This document shows, piece after piece, positions 45,124 to 55,941 of a stretch of DNA of 64,000 nt. How positions within the stretch are numbered: position 1 is the first letter of the stretch; every line of letters begins with the position of its first letter. Position numbers and translations under genes: made by a program. The notes below the pieces were generated by a model. That model did not search any database and was not told the origin of the DNA. It saw only the letters and a list, made by a program, of their open reading frames with translations. The stretch covers positions 992,001-1,056,000 of the forward strand of contig JAGPNK010000009.1 of the NCBI GenBank assembly GCA_020746835.1. Reading direction: 5' to 3'. The DNA comes from Stachybotrys elegans. Its lineage: Eukaryota > Ascomycota > Sordariomycetes > Hypocreales > Stachybotryaceae.

Positions 45124-45972
45124 ATGCTGAAGCGCATCAAGACACTCGTGCGGCGGAAATCCCGAAAGAAGCGAAGAGAGGTGCAAGACGCCGCGCAGGA
45201 TGCACCAGCGCCCGGCCATGTCGTCAGTTCTCACCAGGTGGCGGGACAGACGAAGGAGGAGAATGATACATCACAAGTTGGGCCAGATCAGCAACAATTG
45301 AATGCTCAGTCGGTCAAACTGGAGGAGCACAAAGCCTTTGCAGACGTTGATCTTGAAGATCATCCTGCTCTTCGACCAACGAGTCCAGAGCAACCTCCAG
45401 ATGAACCAGGTCCCAGCCATCGGCAGTCACCATCGCCAGAGTCCAGTGCCCCAAGTACAACCCTTGACATTTTCCTCGATGCCCATCAGTACACGGAGCC
45501 GTCAGGCAACAACTCGAAGGAGCGCGTCGGCGATAACAAAGCGCCTCCGGACCCAAAAGATGAAGTCGACGCCCTGAACGACAGATTGACGAGCGTGGAC
45601 CTCAGCAAGCACCCCGAGGGCTTCAGTCCAAATGCCGAAGTCGACGTCGACTACACGATACACCGCCGCGATCCCGTTGTCCATGAGGAAATTTATCCCC
45701 ATATGCACACCATCTACCAGCCTCGCCGCACGCGGTCCATACACTTCTTCGAGCATAGATACTATATCCAGCCGATCGCGGACCCTGATCCCACTGTCGC
45801 GCCGACGGAGCACTTCCTCAAGGACGACGAGACGGGGAAGGTGTACAAGATTCCTGGCTCCTTTGTGCCGGATGAAGAGGAGACAGCGGAGGGAAGTCGG
45901 TCTGGGGAGACAAAGGATAAAGATATGTTTGCACGAGACAGTCAATCAGACGTGAGTCTTTGGCCGAAATAA
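45124..45972 (+). CDS. Hydrophilic protein with VHE/EH motif region, function unknown
   Basis: Single exon, 282 residues from the ATG at 45,124. An in-frame ATG 15 bp upstream (45,109) is an alternative start. The N-terminus is strongly basic (MLKRIKTLVRRKSRKKRREV); the middle is acidic and Pro/Ser-rich, without structure. The recognisable part is about residues 170-250: DPVVHEEIYPHMHTIYQPRR, then SIHFFEHRYYIQPIADPDPT and EHFLKDDETGKVYKIP. This spacing of His, Glu and Pro is found in a fungal family of uncharacterised proteins and resembles the VHEHIQPVI..VPIHE region of the neighbouring His-rich protein, with which it is divergently arranged. Shared ancestry of that segment is plausible, not proven. 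Confidence 0.72.
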   Translation: MLKRIKTLVRRKSRKKRREVQDAAQDAPAPGHVVSSHQVAGQTKEENDTSQVGPDQQQLNAQSVKLEEHKAFADVDLEDHPALRPTSPEQPPDEPGPSHRQSPSPESSAPSTTLDIFLDAHQYTEPSGNNSKERVGDNKAPPDPKDEVDALNDRLTSVDLSKHPEGFSPNAEVDVDYTIHRRDPVVHEEIYPHMHTIYQPRRTRSIHFFEHRYYIQPIADPDPTVAPTEHFLKDDETGKVYKIPGSFVPDEEETAEGSRSGETKDKDMFARDSQSDVSLWPK

Positions 45973-46170
45973 CTTATTGGACTTCGCGCGGATGGCACAT
46001 GGATCCAGCATATATAGATATATCCATATACGTATCTTCGAAACTTCAGCGTAAATATATCGAGCAGCAGTCTCCGTCGCTTTATAGGCAAGTAATTTCT
46101 TCATCAGTAGTTGATTAAAATAATCTACATCGCTTCGTCAACGTTCATTACATCTAATCTACATCCTTGC

Positions 46171-47717
46171 TTAGATGAGGTCGTGGTCGCAGAACTTGCC
46201 GTGCGACGGGTTAAACACATCGTGGACGTGCATCGAGGCAGAGTCAGTCTCGCGACGGATGGCTCCGATGGTGCCGTTGACGGGCGTCTTGGGGACGAGG
46301 TCGACGCCGTCCGTGGCCAGGATGCTGAGCACGTGGGCAGCGGCCTTGGCGTTGTTCCAGATGGTGTCGGCGACGGGGTTGGTGATGTTGTCGCAGGCCT
46401 GGTGGTAGCATGCGTCCTGGTCGGTGCCCGTGCCGGTGAAGAGGCCGCCGACGGGCTTACCGATGACGCTCATGAAGGGCACGTAGTCGGTGCCGCCCGT
46501 GAGGCCGATGGGCGTCACCTCGAGGCCCTGGCTCTCGAACCACTCGACGAAGAGGCTCTCGATGACCTCGGAGCCGTCGGGTCCACCGGGAGCAGCGACA
46601 TCGCCGTCGCCGTCAAAGACGCCCCAGAAGCCGCGCGAGACCATGTCAAAGTTCATGTACAGCAGCAGCTGGTCAATCTCCGGGTCCGTCAGGTTGTTGA
46701 CGTAGAAGCGCGAGCCCCAGAGGCCGTTCTCCTCGGCGCCCCACCAGCCGAAGCGGACCTTGAGGTTGGTGGAGAAGTGCGAGAGGGCCTTTGCGAGCTC
46801 GAGGATGAGCGAGGTGCCGGAGCCGTCGTCGTTGATGCCCGGGCCGGCGACGACGGAGTCGAGGTGGGCGCCGACGGTGATGAGGTTGTCGGCGTCGCCG
46901 CCCTTGGTCTCGGCAAAGACGTTTGTGGTGATGCGCTCCTCGATGAGCTGGACAATGGTGGTGTGCGTGATGACCTCCTCGCCGGCCTCGAGGCGCGCGC
47001 GGATGGCCTGGCCGGGGCCCTGGTCGATGAGGGCGGCGGGCACGTAGTCCGGGCTGGGGTTGGAGAGGGAGCCGGCCGTCAGCTGGGCAGGGCCGTTGTT
47101 GTAGAGGACGACGGCAGCGGCGCCGGCGGCAGCGGCGGGTCGGACCTTGCCGGCAAAGGTGGTCTGGTCCGGGCACAGGCCGCGCTCGACGAGGACGATT
47201 TTACCGGCGACGTCGAGGCCCTCGTAGTTCTCGACGAAGCAGCCGGCCTGGCCCGCGGGGGCCAGGGCAAAGGGCAGCGTCAGGCCCTCCTCGGGGGTGC
47301 TCGGCGTGTAAGTGAGGGCGACGGTGCGGAAGGTGGTGTTGTCGACGGTGACGGCGGCCGCGGTGGTGTTGGTGAAGAGGGCGGGGAAGTCCTGCTTCCA
47401 GGCCGTGAAGCCCTTGAGCTTGGAGACCTCACCGTAGATGAAGTCGACCGAGGCCGCGTAGCCGGGGTAGCCAAAGGCTCGGTTGCCGCCGTTGGCGTAG
47501 GCAATGTCATTGAGCTCCTGGAGGTTGCCCATGAGGCTGCCAAGGGTCAGTCTCCGTCGCACGGCTGTGTAGATAGATGGATGGGTAATGAATGGACTTA
47601 CTTGTCGGCTAGGATGAGCTCCTGCAGCTTCTCCGACTCGACGGGAGGACGGCAGTCCTTGGCGGCCACGAGGGGCACGACGAGGGCCGACAGTGCGTGG
47701 GCAGACGTCAACTTCAT
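46171..47717 (-). CDS. Secreted M28 aminopeptidase with PA domain
   Basis: Extracellular or vacuolar zinc aminopeptidase of family M28 (leucine aminopeptidase / aminopeptidase Y type), releasing N-terminal residues from peptides. Two exons (47717-47602, 47536-46171) encode 493 residues. The signal peptide is MKLTSAHALSALVVPLVAA with cleavage near AAKDC. A protease-associated domain (about 125-235, GKIVLVERGLCPDQTTFAGK) interrupts the catalytic domain as in the family. Zinc ligands and catalytic residues are visible: VGAHLDSVVAGPGINDDGSG (His and Asp), WWGAEENGLWGS (Glu-Glu), NFDMVSR (Asp) and ACYHQACDN (His). Several N-glycosylation sites (NTT, NNLT). The long open frame opposite it on the + strand (46,111-47,748) is a shadow of its GC-rich codons. 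Confidence 0.94.
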
Positions 47718-48614
47718 GATGGGCGAAGCAGTTGCGCAATTGGCCTAACAAGAAGAAGAGGGAGGAGGGAGAAAGGCGGTGGTGGGCGACCGCAGGCCCT
47801 TTAAATGCTGATCATCTCGCCATCGCATTCATCGTCCCCCTCGGCGATTGCGTGGATCTTGCTCTCGAGCTTCCCAACCGAGAAACGTGCCTTGCTGCTT
47901 ATCCTTTATCAGGCCGTCTTGGCTCAATATTTGTGGAAACGACCCCTCGCGGCGGCCCAATGGCGAGCATGGCCGGTTGGCTGGGAAGGGATCTTTTGTT
48001 GCCCGCGACGCAGGGATTCCCGTCACGGCCTATTCTGGCCGTTTCTTGCCCAGAGGAAGAAGGGCAGAGCAGGGCAAGGCAGCGCCGAGGAGGAGGAGCT
48101 CGGCGAACAGGGCCAGACACGCGATGCTTGGCAAGATAAGAGGCAACCATGTATTCTAGTCGAATGATGTGATGAGTAAGTCGGCTGTGCAATTGGCTCT
48201 TCTTCTGGATGCATTGTGTTGAATGCAGCCTCAACGCCGTGAGGGCAATGGTGATGGTGATGGTGATGGTCCGTCCAATGAGTTTTAGTTTTTATTATTT
48301 TTATTTTTTCATCACTTCAGCCACCCGTGTATGCTTATAGCTCGGTTACTGCCGGTAGCCACCTCCTCTCCCCACACAGCCAGTATTCTTTCTGGTCGAC
48401 TAACAACCATGTCATGTCAGGCATTCAGTTGCGCCATGGAAGACTCCACCATCTGTCCAGAATGGATGATACCCACCGTCACCGTCTGGGCCTTGTGCTT
48501 CCAGAACGGGATGGAATCCCCTCGAAATGGATGCGCGCGAACAGAATGCGGTTACCGTCATGCCATTGCTATCGCCGCCGCCTCATTGAACACCTTGCTA
48601 TGTAGGCCGAGGAC
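47718..48614. other. Intergenic region with short GGTGAT repeat
   Basis: Promoter of the aminopeptidase gene and 3' flank of the SDR gene. A GGTGAT microsatellite of about four units lies at 48,249-48,271. No gene supported. Confidence 0.5.
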
Positions 48615-49549
48615 TCACACAACCAACTTCACCTTGAGCTTGTCCCCCGCCACAACCTCGTCCTCCTTGGACAGAAACTCGTCCATATCCCACGTCGCAG
48701 ACACATACCGCCCCGCCAGCCACTCCCTCCGCTTCTCCGTCAGGAACACAATCGTGTCGGCGGCCAGCTTCGTCGTCTCGACCTGCGTCGCGTTCCGGAT
48801 GCTGGCGAGCCGGTTGCCCATGTCCGTGGGGATGCTGCCCGGGTGGATGCCAAACGTCAGAATGCCGTCGGGCCCGTGATCGACATCGAGGAACTGCGTG
48901 AACCGCTGCACCGCGAGCTTGCTCGTCTGGTACGCCGAGCCCCCGGGCGAAGTAATGTGCGCTGCGATGCTGCTGAGGTTGACAATCGTCTTGTCACCCC
49001 CGCTGAGAATGAAGGGCAGAAAGGCACGCGTCACGAGATATGTACCCTTGACATTGACCGTCCACGTCTTCCACCATTCCTCCGGGTCGCTGTCTCCAAT
49101 CTTGACTCGGTATTCCAGGTATCCGGCGTTGTTGACGAGTATGTCGAGGCGCGGGAAGGCATTTTGCAGGCTTTTGGCGGCTGCGCTCACGCTTTCCGCG
49201 TCCGCCACATCCAGCTTTACCGGCACAACCTTTGGCTCAGGTCGCCCAGCAGCGAGCGCTGCTTGAGTGATACGAGGAACGAGCGCCGCCATATCAGAGC
49301 GAGCGCCGATACCGATGCCGGCGCACCCAGCAGCGGCATACGAGAGGGCGATCTCTTCGCCTACACCCTTTGAGGCGCCGGTAATAAACACATATTTACC
49401 TGCGAAGTTGCGCTTTGTGGGATCGATGGTTGGGTATGTATCATGGTGCGTCTTTGACGTGAATAAAGCGCCTGTCCAATATTAACATGCCTCTCTTCAA
49501 CAACCTGCAAGATGAGATAGCGCGTACCGGTATGAGCTCGTAGCGACAT
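48615..49549 (-). CDS. Short-chain dehydrogenase/reductase, classical type
   Basis: NAD(P)-dependent oxidoreductase of unknown substrate. Two exons (49549-49528, 49471-48615) give about 292 residues. The 22-nt first exon codes MSLRAHT plus one base; the intron (GTACGC..GGACAG) restores the frame into FTSKTHHDTYPTIDPTKRNF, a leader that fungal homologues share, which supports this start over an internal one. Rossmann marks: FITGASKGVGEE (cofactor loop), LVNNAG, catalytic Ser in VNLSSIAAH, and the Tyr-Lys pair in YQTSKLAV. The C-terminal extension LAGRYVSATWDMDEFLS is typical of a fungal SDR subgroup. No transit signal. Not obviously linked to its neighbours. Confidence 0.88.
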
Positions 49550-50076
49550 ATTTCTCAGTCCAGATACAGCACCGTGCAGTAGTGATTTGGTATCGATCAA
49601 CACTCGTAGAGTCATGGAGAAAGTCCAAGTCGCTCTGGATAAATGAATCCCGGACGAGAGCTGGTATCTCCGGGCGGGGGCATGTGCTGCAATTGCGTGA
49701 CATCAGAATGTCCGATTGCGGCAGCGGAAGTTTCGGCGTCTCCCGATACCTGCAGTCCTTGACAGATCGACATGAATCGCAAAGGGCGTCTAAACCTTGG
49801 GCCATACTGGCTCGGGTAGGGTCGGCTCTACAAACTCTGATACGGTAGACAGCCTCCCTCAGTCGGCTGGAAGAGAGACAAGCATTGTGGGCGAATTAGG
49901 ATGTCTCATTCTTTTTCCAGCAAATGGAAAACAAATCTGAGCTCGCATGGTCGAAACGTGCTTGAATCTACCGCTGAAAGCCATTTGATACTGTGAATAA
50001 GAAAGATGTATGCTACATTCTGCACAGCAAATAATTATGTGTTATTACTCAAACTCAGCATGCCTCCGGGTAGCAA
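49550..50076. other. Intergenic region
   Basis: Between the SDR promoter and the 3' end of the NTF2-like gene. No coding or repeat structure supported. Confidence 0.5.
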
Positions 50077-50680
50077 TTAAACGGGTAAATCAATGGGTGA
50101 CAGGACAACAGCAAAGACTTTGGTAATGAGTCTTTTCCCCGGGCCCTGGTCAAACTGGAACCAGGTGATCTCGTAAATCTCGTTGACCTCGACAAGGAAG
50201 ACGAACCCATCCGATTTCCGCTTCATCGTAATTGAAGCACTCAGGCTAACTGTGCCTCCTCGGCCCTGTTCGTCGCTGGGCACGGCAATGGTATTTCGAG
50301 TTTCAACGTCCAAAGAACTGAAGAGTTCTCGGGCGCCTCCCATCGTGGATACAAAGTTGTCAAAGTTGAGGGGCTGCTTGTTAACTCTGGTGTTTAACGG
50401 TCAGTCTGGAAATTCTATGGCGTGTTCGAAGGCATACTGAAGCAGGAGATCTGGCGCAAAGTTCTTCTGAACAACTTTGAGGGCAGCTTCATCGTTGATG
50501 AACTCGTGTAGGTTGCTGCATCCGTGTCAGTTGCTCTCTCTTATGGTCCAGCGCATCTAAGACTGACACGAATACTTTCTCAGCAAATTCTCCCAGAGGC
50601 ATGATGGTCTCGACCGGAGCGGATTCGTCGCGACAGGGAAGCTCCGGCGCGCAAGAAATTCTTAACTCGGCTAAAGACAT
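50077..50680 (-). CDS. NTF2/SnoaL-like small protein
   Basis: Three exons (50680-50568, 50515-50438, 50386-50077) encode about 166 residues. The arrangement (N-terminal helices EFAEKVFVNLHEF and LKVVQKNFAPDLLLQ, then VNKQPLNFDNFVSTMGGARE, then four beta-strands ending VFLVEVNEIYEITWFQFDQG and LITKVFAVV) fits the NTF2-like cone fold found in SnoaL-type cyclases, ketosteroid isomerase relatives and many uncharacterised fungal proteins. Catalytic residues cannot be identified by eye. Introns have usable ends and restore the frame; the first donor (GTCAGT) is slightly weak. Function unknown. Confidence 0.7.
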
Positions 50681-51200
50681 GGTGGCGATTTTATCTCGGG
50701 GCTCTCTAGAGTAATTGAAGCTGTAAGTGAAGGATATCCTAGACAACGATGGGAACAGGTTGGCATTTTATTCATCGAGCAGATAGCCTAGCGATAGCTG
50801 TCTGTAGTGGTAAGTCGGTGCTTGTTATCACCAGACCAAGGCTGAGGTCAGCACAACAACACGCGTGTGATCAACACTGCCCCAGGTTGCATGGCGTATG
50901 CTGAGGTCATCAAGGGGAGATCACTCTATTGTGTATATTCTTGTTACGAAGAGCCAGTGCGTATTCGCTGGAGATGCTCCAGGCTGTGAGTCATCTTTAG
51001 ATGTAGATATGGACATATTCCAGCTGAACATCCACAACCCCCATCGAGAATAAGCCATCTGCAGCAATTAGGACCGCCGTGACCTTCCAGGGCTGGAACG
51101 AAGGATGCCACTTGAGATCAGGTGCACCGTTCCAAACAGCTATGACGGCCAATACCTCTCGTCACACCCGTGAGTCAACCAGCTTATAGGGAAATAGAAA
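50681..51200. other. Intergenic region upstream of the NTF2-like gene
   Basis: Promoter side of the NTF2-like gene; no gene seen. Confidence 0.45.
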
Positions 51201-51930
51201 ATCTCTCCAAGGAACACATAACATCACCTCATAGACACGCCAATCTAGACTGCGATGTCAATCCTTAGAGACGGGGCAGAATTCTATAATTAGACCGGTA
51301 TCATCGCACCTGCAGACCAAGCCCTAGAACCTCTTATAATTAGCAACCTCATATAGCACACTATATCATTATTAAAAGAGTTAAGCAGTCCGAGGTCGAA
51401 GATAGAGAGCTAATACAGTAGGGGTGGTACCTAGGGCCGCGGCAACCAATGCAATCGTAAACAATAGAGAGAAACAGCAACGAGGTCATCGCCATAGTAC
51501 ACTACATGTTAAACCGTATAGCGGTTGTACAGTAATACATCCTAAGCCCTCTGAGGCAGGGAATAAATATGAATAGCAAAGGGATAAGGGAATTGTCAAA
51601 TGGATGTGGGATTCCCGATCATGTGCCTCAATGGGATACAGAGTAGTGACTTCGAGGAGGCCTCATCTGACGATAAAGACGATATCAAATTAATGGATGA
51701 CACCTAACAGGAAGATATGCTAGGTTGGGAAAAGCCTAGGGCTTGTGGTTGTGACGATGGCGATGTCAAAACTTTCCCGGGAGCGGATAATACTACAAAC
51801 AATATATGGATCAATAGAAGCTGCCGGATACACTATTTCACAGCTCGAGGGATAATTCACGGGTTTGTTTATTGGCCAAATAGGAGATGACTACTGTGAC
51901 CTCGTACTGCAAGATGTAGACTGCTATCCA
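51200..51930. repeat. AT-rich degenerate patch, possible RIP-decayed element
   Basis: Distinctly AT- and TpA-rich compared with surrounding DNA (for example around 51,335-51,375 and 51,520-51,580), with stops in all frames. Such islands in Sordariomycetes are usually old transposons mutated by repeat-induced point mutation. I could not identify an encoded transposase, reverse transcriptase or terminal repeats, so the element class is unknown. Confidence 0.35.
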
Positions 51931-52464
51931 TAGGTAGTATGCTGGAATGGGCATTGCTCGCTCCATCTTGGCCAACCACATCTCCTACACCCCTCAACCT
52001 CCCCTTCCTTTCGCAAACTCTTGACATGACTTCCTTGGAGCGATATCTGCTTGGAAAAAATATGGGCTTTACATTTGTAAGACGAAAACGAAATTACTCC
52101 GCCAAAGCCTTCCATCCGGCTCTCCACTCCAACTCCGGGCGCTCCACCCCAACTCCGGGCCCACCGGAACACCGATCCCTAAACCCCTGACACGGAATCG
52201 GAGTTCGCAGAATCGACCCTAGGAAGCAAGATAAAGATTACCGTTACGGTTGGATTATTCAGCTGCGTTTTGGGATTACATGGCCCCTGTTCGGCCATGT
52301 CTTGTTAAAGTAAAAGCCTAACCACATCTCTATTCCTATGCGTTATAAAGGCACTGGTATCATCCCGTGGAGAAACGCACAATTGACACTCCAATCTCAT
52401 ATTCAACGCCATTTAAACAACCGAACCACAAATCAACAACCAGTCAAGCATCCGTTCTTTCGTT
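51931..52464. other. Promoter region of the beta-lactamase-like gene
   Basis: Contains two near-identical 16-18 bp units with core CCAACTCCGGGC (about 52,126-52,162) and TATAAAG at 52,344-52,350, about 115 bp before the ATG at 52,465. Confidence 0.5.
52344..52350 (+). promoter_or_regulatory. TATA box of the beta-lactamase-like gene
   Basis: TATAAAG about 115 bp upstream of the start codon at 52,465; followed by a CA-rich leader. Motif and spacing only. Confidence 0.5.
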
Positions 52465-53775
52465 ATGGAAGTCTTCAATAACCTCCTCAGCTCCTACGCT
52501 GCGACAGCCAACGAATCGGATGTATACGGCACACTGCTCGGCGTAGGCTTCACGGTATACAACCAGACTGGTAAGACGAAGTACACCTTCTATGCATCAT
52601 TACTCTGACCGTGGGTATAGGTCTCGCCTACGCCGGAGCAGCAGGTCGTCAAGGCTTCGACCTCTCATCGCCAGCCTACAGTCTCGATACAGTCCAGTGG
52701 ATAGCTTCCATGACCAAACTCATTACCACAGTCGCCCTTCTTCAGCTCGTAGACCGTGGTTTCATTACTCTCTACGAAGACCTTAGACCGAGATTCTCCG
52801 AGTTTTCTTCTCTGCAGGTTCTCACTGGCTTCACGGAAAACAACACGGCTATTCTTGTAGACAACACGGAACCATTGACTCTTCGGTATATCGCCTTACC
52901 CAACCCTCGTCACAAGATCATTGAGCTAATGGTTTTTCAGGAACTTGCTCACGCATACATCGGGTTTCAGCTACGATACATGGGATCCCACTCTGGTGAG
53001 ATGGGCGACATCCGTGAACCGTGCTGAAAACACCTCGTCGTGGTCGCGGGAAGGCTTCCGAATCCCTCTGGTCTTTTCTCCCGGCGAACAGTGGACATAT
53101 GGCGCGAGCTTGGACTGGGCAGGCTATGTGCTCGAGACCATCACGAACCAGAGCCTCGAGGAGTATATGCGCGAAAACATCTTTGAGCCCCTCGGTATGG
53201 ATTCGACGTCATTCAACGTCTCGACAATCCCAGGCATTTCTTGCCGCCGCGCCGACTGGGCCTCCGTCTCCCCGAACAACACCAACCAACTCATTCCAGG
53301 GAACAGCGACCTTTTTATCCCAGGGGAAGTATTTGATATGTACAGCGGTGGCGCTGGTATGTTCAGCACAACGCGCGACTACGCAAAGTTTCTCCAAGCG
53401 ACAATGCGAGGCGACCTCCTCTCGAAGGAGATGCACAGTCTCATGTTCACCCCGCAGCTTACAGATGCTGAGCGTACGTCGCTTGAAAGCGCTGCCAATG
53501 CTGCTTGGGGGACATTCGCTGCTGATATTTATCCTGTCGGAGCGCCATTGAGCCATGGTCTGTCGGGAATCATCAACTTGGAAGACTCGCCTCAGCGACG
53601 TCGAAAGGGCAGCATGTCGTGGTATGGCGCTGTGAATAGTCATTGGATGATTGATCCTGAGAGCGGTGTTGCCGCCGTTATGACGACGCAGGTGGACAAT
53701 GGCTTTTTGCAGCATCCGCTGGCGCTTGAGCTGTGGAGGGAGCTAGAGCTTGCTGTATACCGGGGGCTGGTGTGA
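52465..53775 (+). CDS. Serine hydrolase of the beta-lactamase/transpeptidase-like family (EstB/LovD type)
   Basis: Penicillin-binding-protein-like esterase or acyltransferase, probably acting on a small ester rather than a beta-lactam. Three exons encode about 400 residues. The nucleophile motif SxxK is SMTK (Ser65-Lys68) in VQWIASMTKLITT. Tyr177 in QWTYGASLDWAGYVLE is the second catalytic residue. NLLTHTSGFSYDTW and the WYGAVNSHWMIDPESG segment near the C-terminus are typical of the LovD/EstB group. Intron 2 (from GTATAT to TTTTCAG) joins LTLR to NLLTHTSG; if it were retained the frame would break. No signal peptide. LovD-type enzymes can finish polyketides, but no polyketide synthase is nearby. 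Confidence 0.88.
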
Positions 53776-54774
53776 TGTAGCTGGGGACATCGTCGAATGG
53801 AGATGCCCGCTTGGCAAATGTCAAATTCTAAGCGGATAGGATTGGCTCGAGTTCAATGAACCGAAGATTTATTAAACGACTCTTGGCTGGCATAATGGTT
53901 TAAAGATTCAGATAATATATCTGTCTCTAGCTTGACCTTCTCAACTTCTACTCTATGCGATACACCTAATGTCCATGTCACGGCATGCTTCGTTTCATAT
54001 ATGAAATTTTAGATATACATGACTAGGAAAAAGATGAATGGTTGTATAGAATTATATTATATTTGCGCGATGACGTATTGCATATTACCAGTAAGCCAAC
54101 ACAATGTTGGCTGCCTTCATTGGGAGGCGGTTTAGAACCCTTATGATTCCTGAGGGATATGACAGACATATGAGAGATAAATTACAATAGGGAGAATCGG
54201 TGAGACCTTTGGCAGCATCTGACAATGTAGTCATGGGTGGGCATGTGATATTGAAGGGTGATGATGCGCTGATATAGAACCCCATGCTGATGAATGATCC
54301 ACGCAGATCAGTAAGCTGCAGCACTCCAGATTACCATAGCGCAGTACCGAAACTCATCAACGATTAAGTGAACGTATTTGATTCTAGGTCTATATCCCAG
54401 ATCCAGTGGCTTGGTGGGACGTAAAAGGAACTGGATATTTGTTTACAATTTTTCACGAACTGATGTCCTAGAACGAAGCCAGGGAATGGCAGTGGTTTTA
54501 TTGAAGGGTCAGACGTGCTAATGAGAGTGTTTGATGCATACAAAGTATAACTTTAGCCTGCCGCGAGTGGTGACCGCCCTGCTGAATCAATGAATCATGA
54601 GCAGCCCAAGATGACCCCCACACGTGCATCCTCAAGGCAGCTGGAATGGTCAGTATAAAAGCAGGCTGCTTGGATGTTCTCAAATTTTGGCATGTTGATT
54701 GCAAAATGAAAAGCTTTCTCTGTCTAAAAGTTATCAGAAACTGCCCCAGACTCGCTGTCTGCTCCTATTCCACA
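53776..54774. other. Intergenic region
   Basis: No gene supported. Near the right end are a CACGTG E-box at 54,621-54,626 and TATAAAA at 54,654-54,660, upstream of the SDR gene. Confidence 0.5.
54654..54660 (+). promoter_or_regulatory. TATA box of the second SDR gene
   Basis: TATAAAA about 115 bp before the ATG at 54,775, with a CACGTG palindrome 30 bp further upstream. Motif and spacing only. Confidence 0.5.
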
Positions 54775-55941
54775 ATGGCCCAGTCAATCCTCGACCAAGC
54801 CAAGGTATCTCTGCTCCGCCAGCTTTCATACATTGCGTACCTAGTTAACATCCATATAGAATACTTTGGCCGAGAACTTCACAAACCCTGCTGCCAAGCT
54901 GGGTACTCACCAATTCAGCCTTAGTGAATGTCCCAACCTCGAAGGTAAAGTTGCCGTCATCACGGGAGGCAGTGAGGGAATCGGCTACGGCGTGACTTAC
55001 ACGCTCCTCCGCCACAACATTAAGAAGCTCTTCATACTCTCCGTCGCCGAAGACGTTGTCAAGGGTGCCAAGGACGCCATCGCCCAGGACAAGGATCTGG
55101 GCCCAGAGGCTGCGGAAAAGACCATCTGGAAGCAATGCGACTTGGGCGACTGGGAGCGCGTCAAGGATGTCGCCGAGGAGATTAAATCGTCTACGGATCG
55201 CCTGGACATCCTCGTCAACAACGCCGGCAGGGGCATCATGACGTATCAGCTCACAGAGTATGGCGTTGACCGCCACATGGCTGTAAACCACATGGGCCAT
55301 GTCATCCTCACGTCTCATCTGCTTCCTTTGATGAAGAAGACAGCCGAGTCTGGAGACATGGTTCGCATCGTCAACACTGCTAGCAATCTCCACGAGAGTG
55401 TCCCCAAGGACCTCAAGTTTGAGAGTCTTGAAGAGCTGAATCAGGATCTGGGCCCCAACACGCTCTACGGCCGAAGCAAATTGGCCGCCATACTCTACGC
55501 TCGTTACTTCAATCGCAAGGTCACACAGGCTGGTCACCCTAATGTTTTGATGAACGCCATCCATCCAGGTATTGTGAGCACCAAGATGTCCAAGGAGGAT
55601 ATTCATGAGCCGTAAGTTAACATTTCTGCCCCTCCTCCACACATGTGTTCTAATGCTTGAGAAGATTTCCTCTGTCTGGATATCTCATGTCAACGGCACT
55701 GGAGCCGTTCAAGAAGAGCCAGTTTGAGGGTGCCATTAGCACGGTGTACGCGGCAACTACTATCAAGGAGTCTGGACAATACATTTGCCCGCCTGCAATT
55801 CCCGAGCCGGGAAGTGAGAAGTCTCGGGACGATGCGCTTGCAGATAGGTTGATGTCTCTCACCAGGAAGGTTGTCATGGAGAAAACCAAGAGAGAGTCTG
55901 CAGACCAGGGTTGCCCGTTTGACGATTTGGTCCTGCATTGA
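54775..55941 (+). CDS. Short-chain dehydrogenase/reductase, retinol-dehydrogenase-like
   Basis: NAD(P)-dependent oxidoreductase, 352 residues from three exons (54775-54804, 54860-55611, 55665-55941). Exon 1 encodes only MAQSILDQAK. The Rossmann loop is VITGGSEGIGYGVTYTL, followed by LDILVNNAGRGIM, the catalytic Ser in IVNTASNLHE, and Tyr-Lys in LYGRSKLAAILYAR. IHPGIVSTKMSK after the active site is typical. The layout is that of fungal retinol-dehydrogenase/WW-oxidoreductase-like SDRs, whose substrates are mostly unknown. The C-terminal part (YAATTIKESGQYICPPA) is also family-like. Intact; no targeting signal. Confidence 0.9.

Noticed and set aside
46111..47748. 545-residue open frame on the + strand opposite the M28 aminopeptidase
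   Set aside because: Composition is Val/Asp/Gly-rich shadow coding produced by GC-rich codons of the real gene; no domain, and the minus-strand protein has all catalytic residues and a signal peptide.
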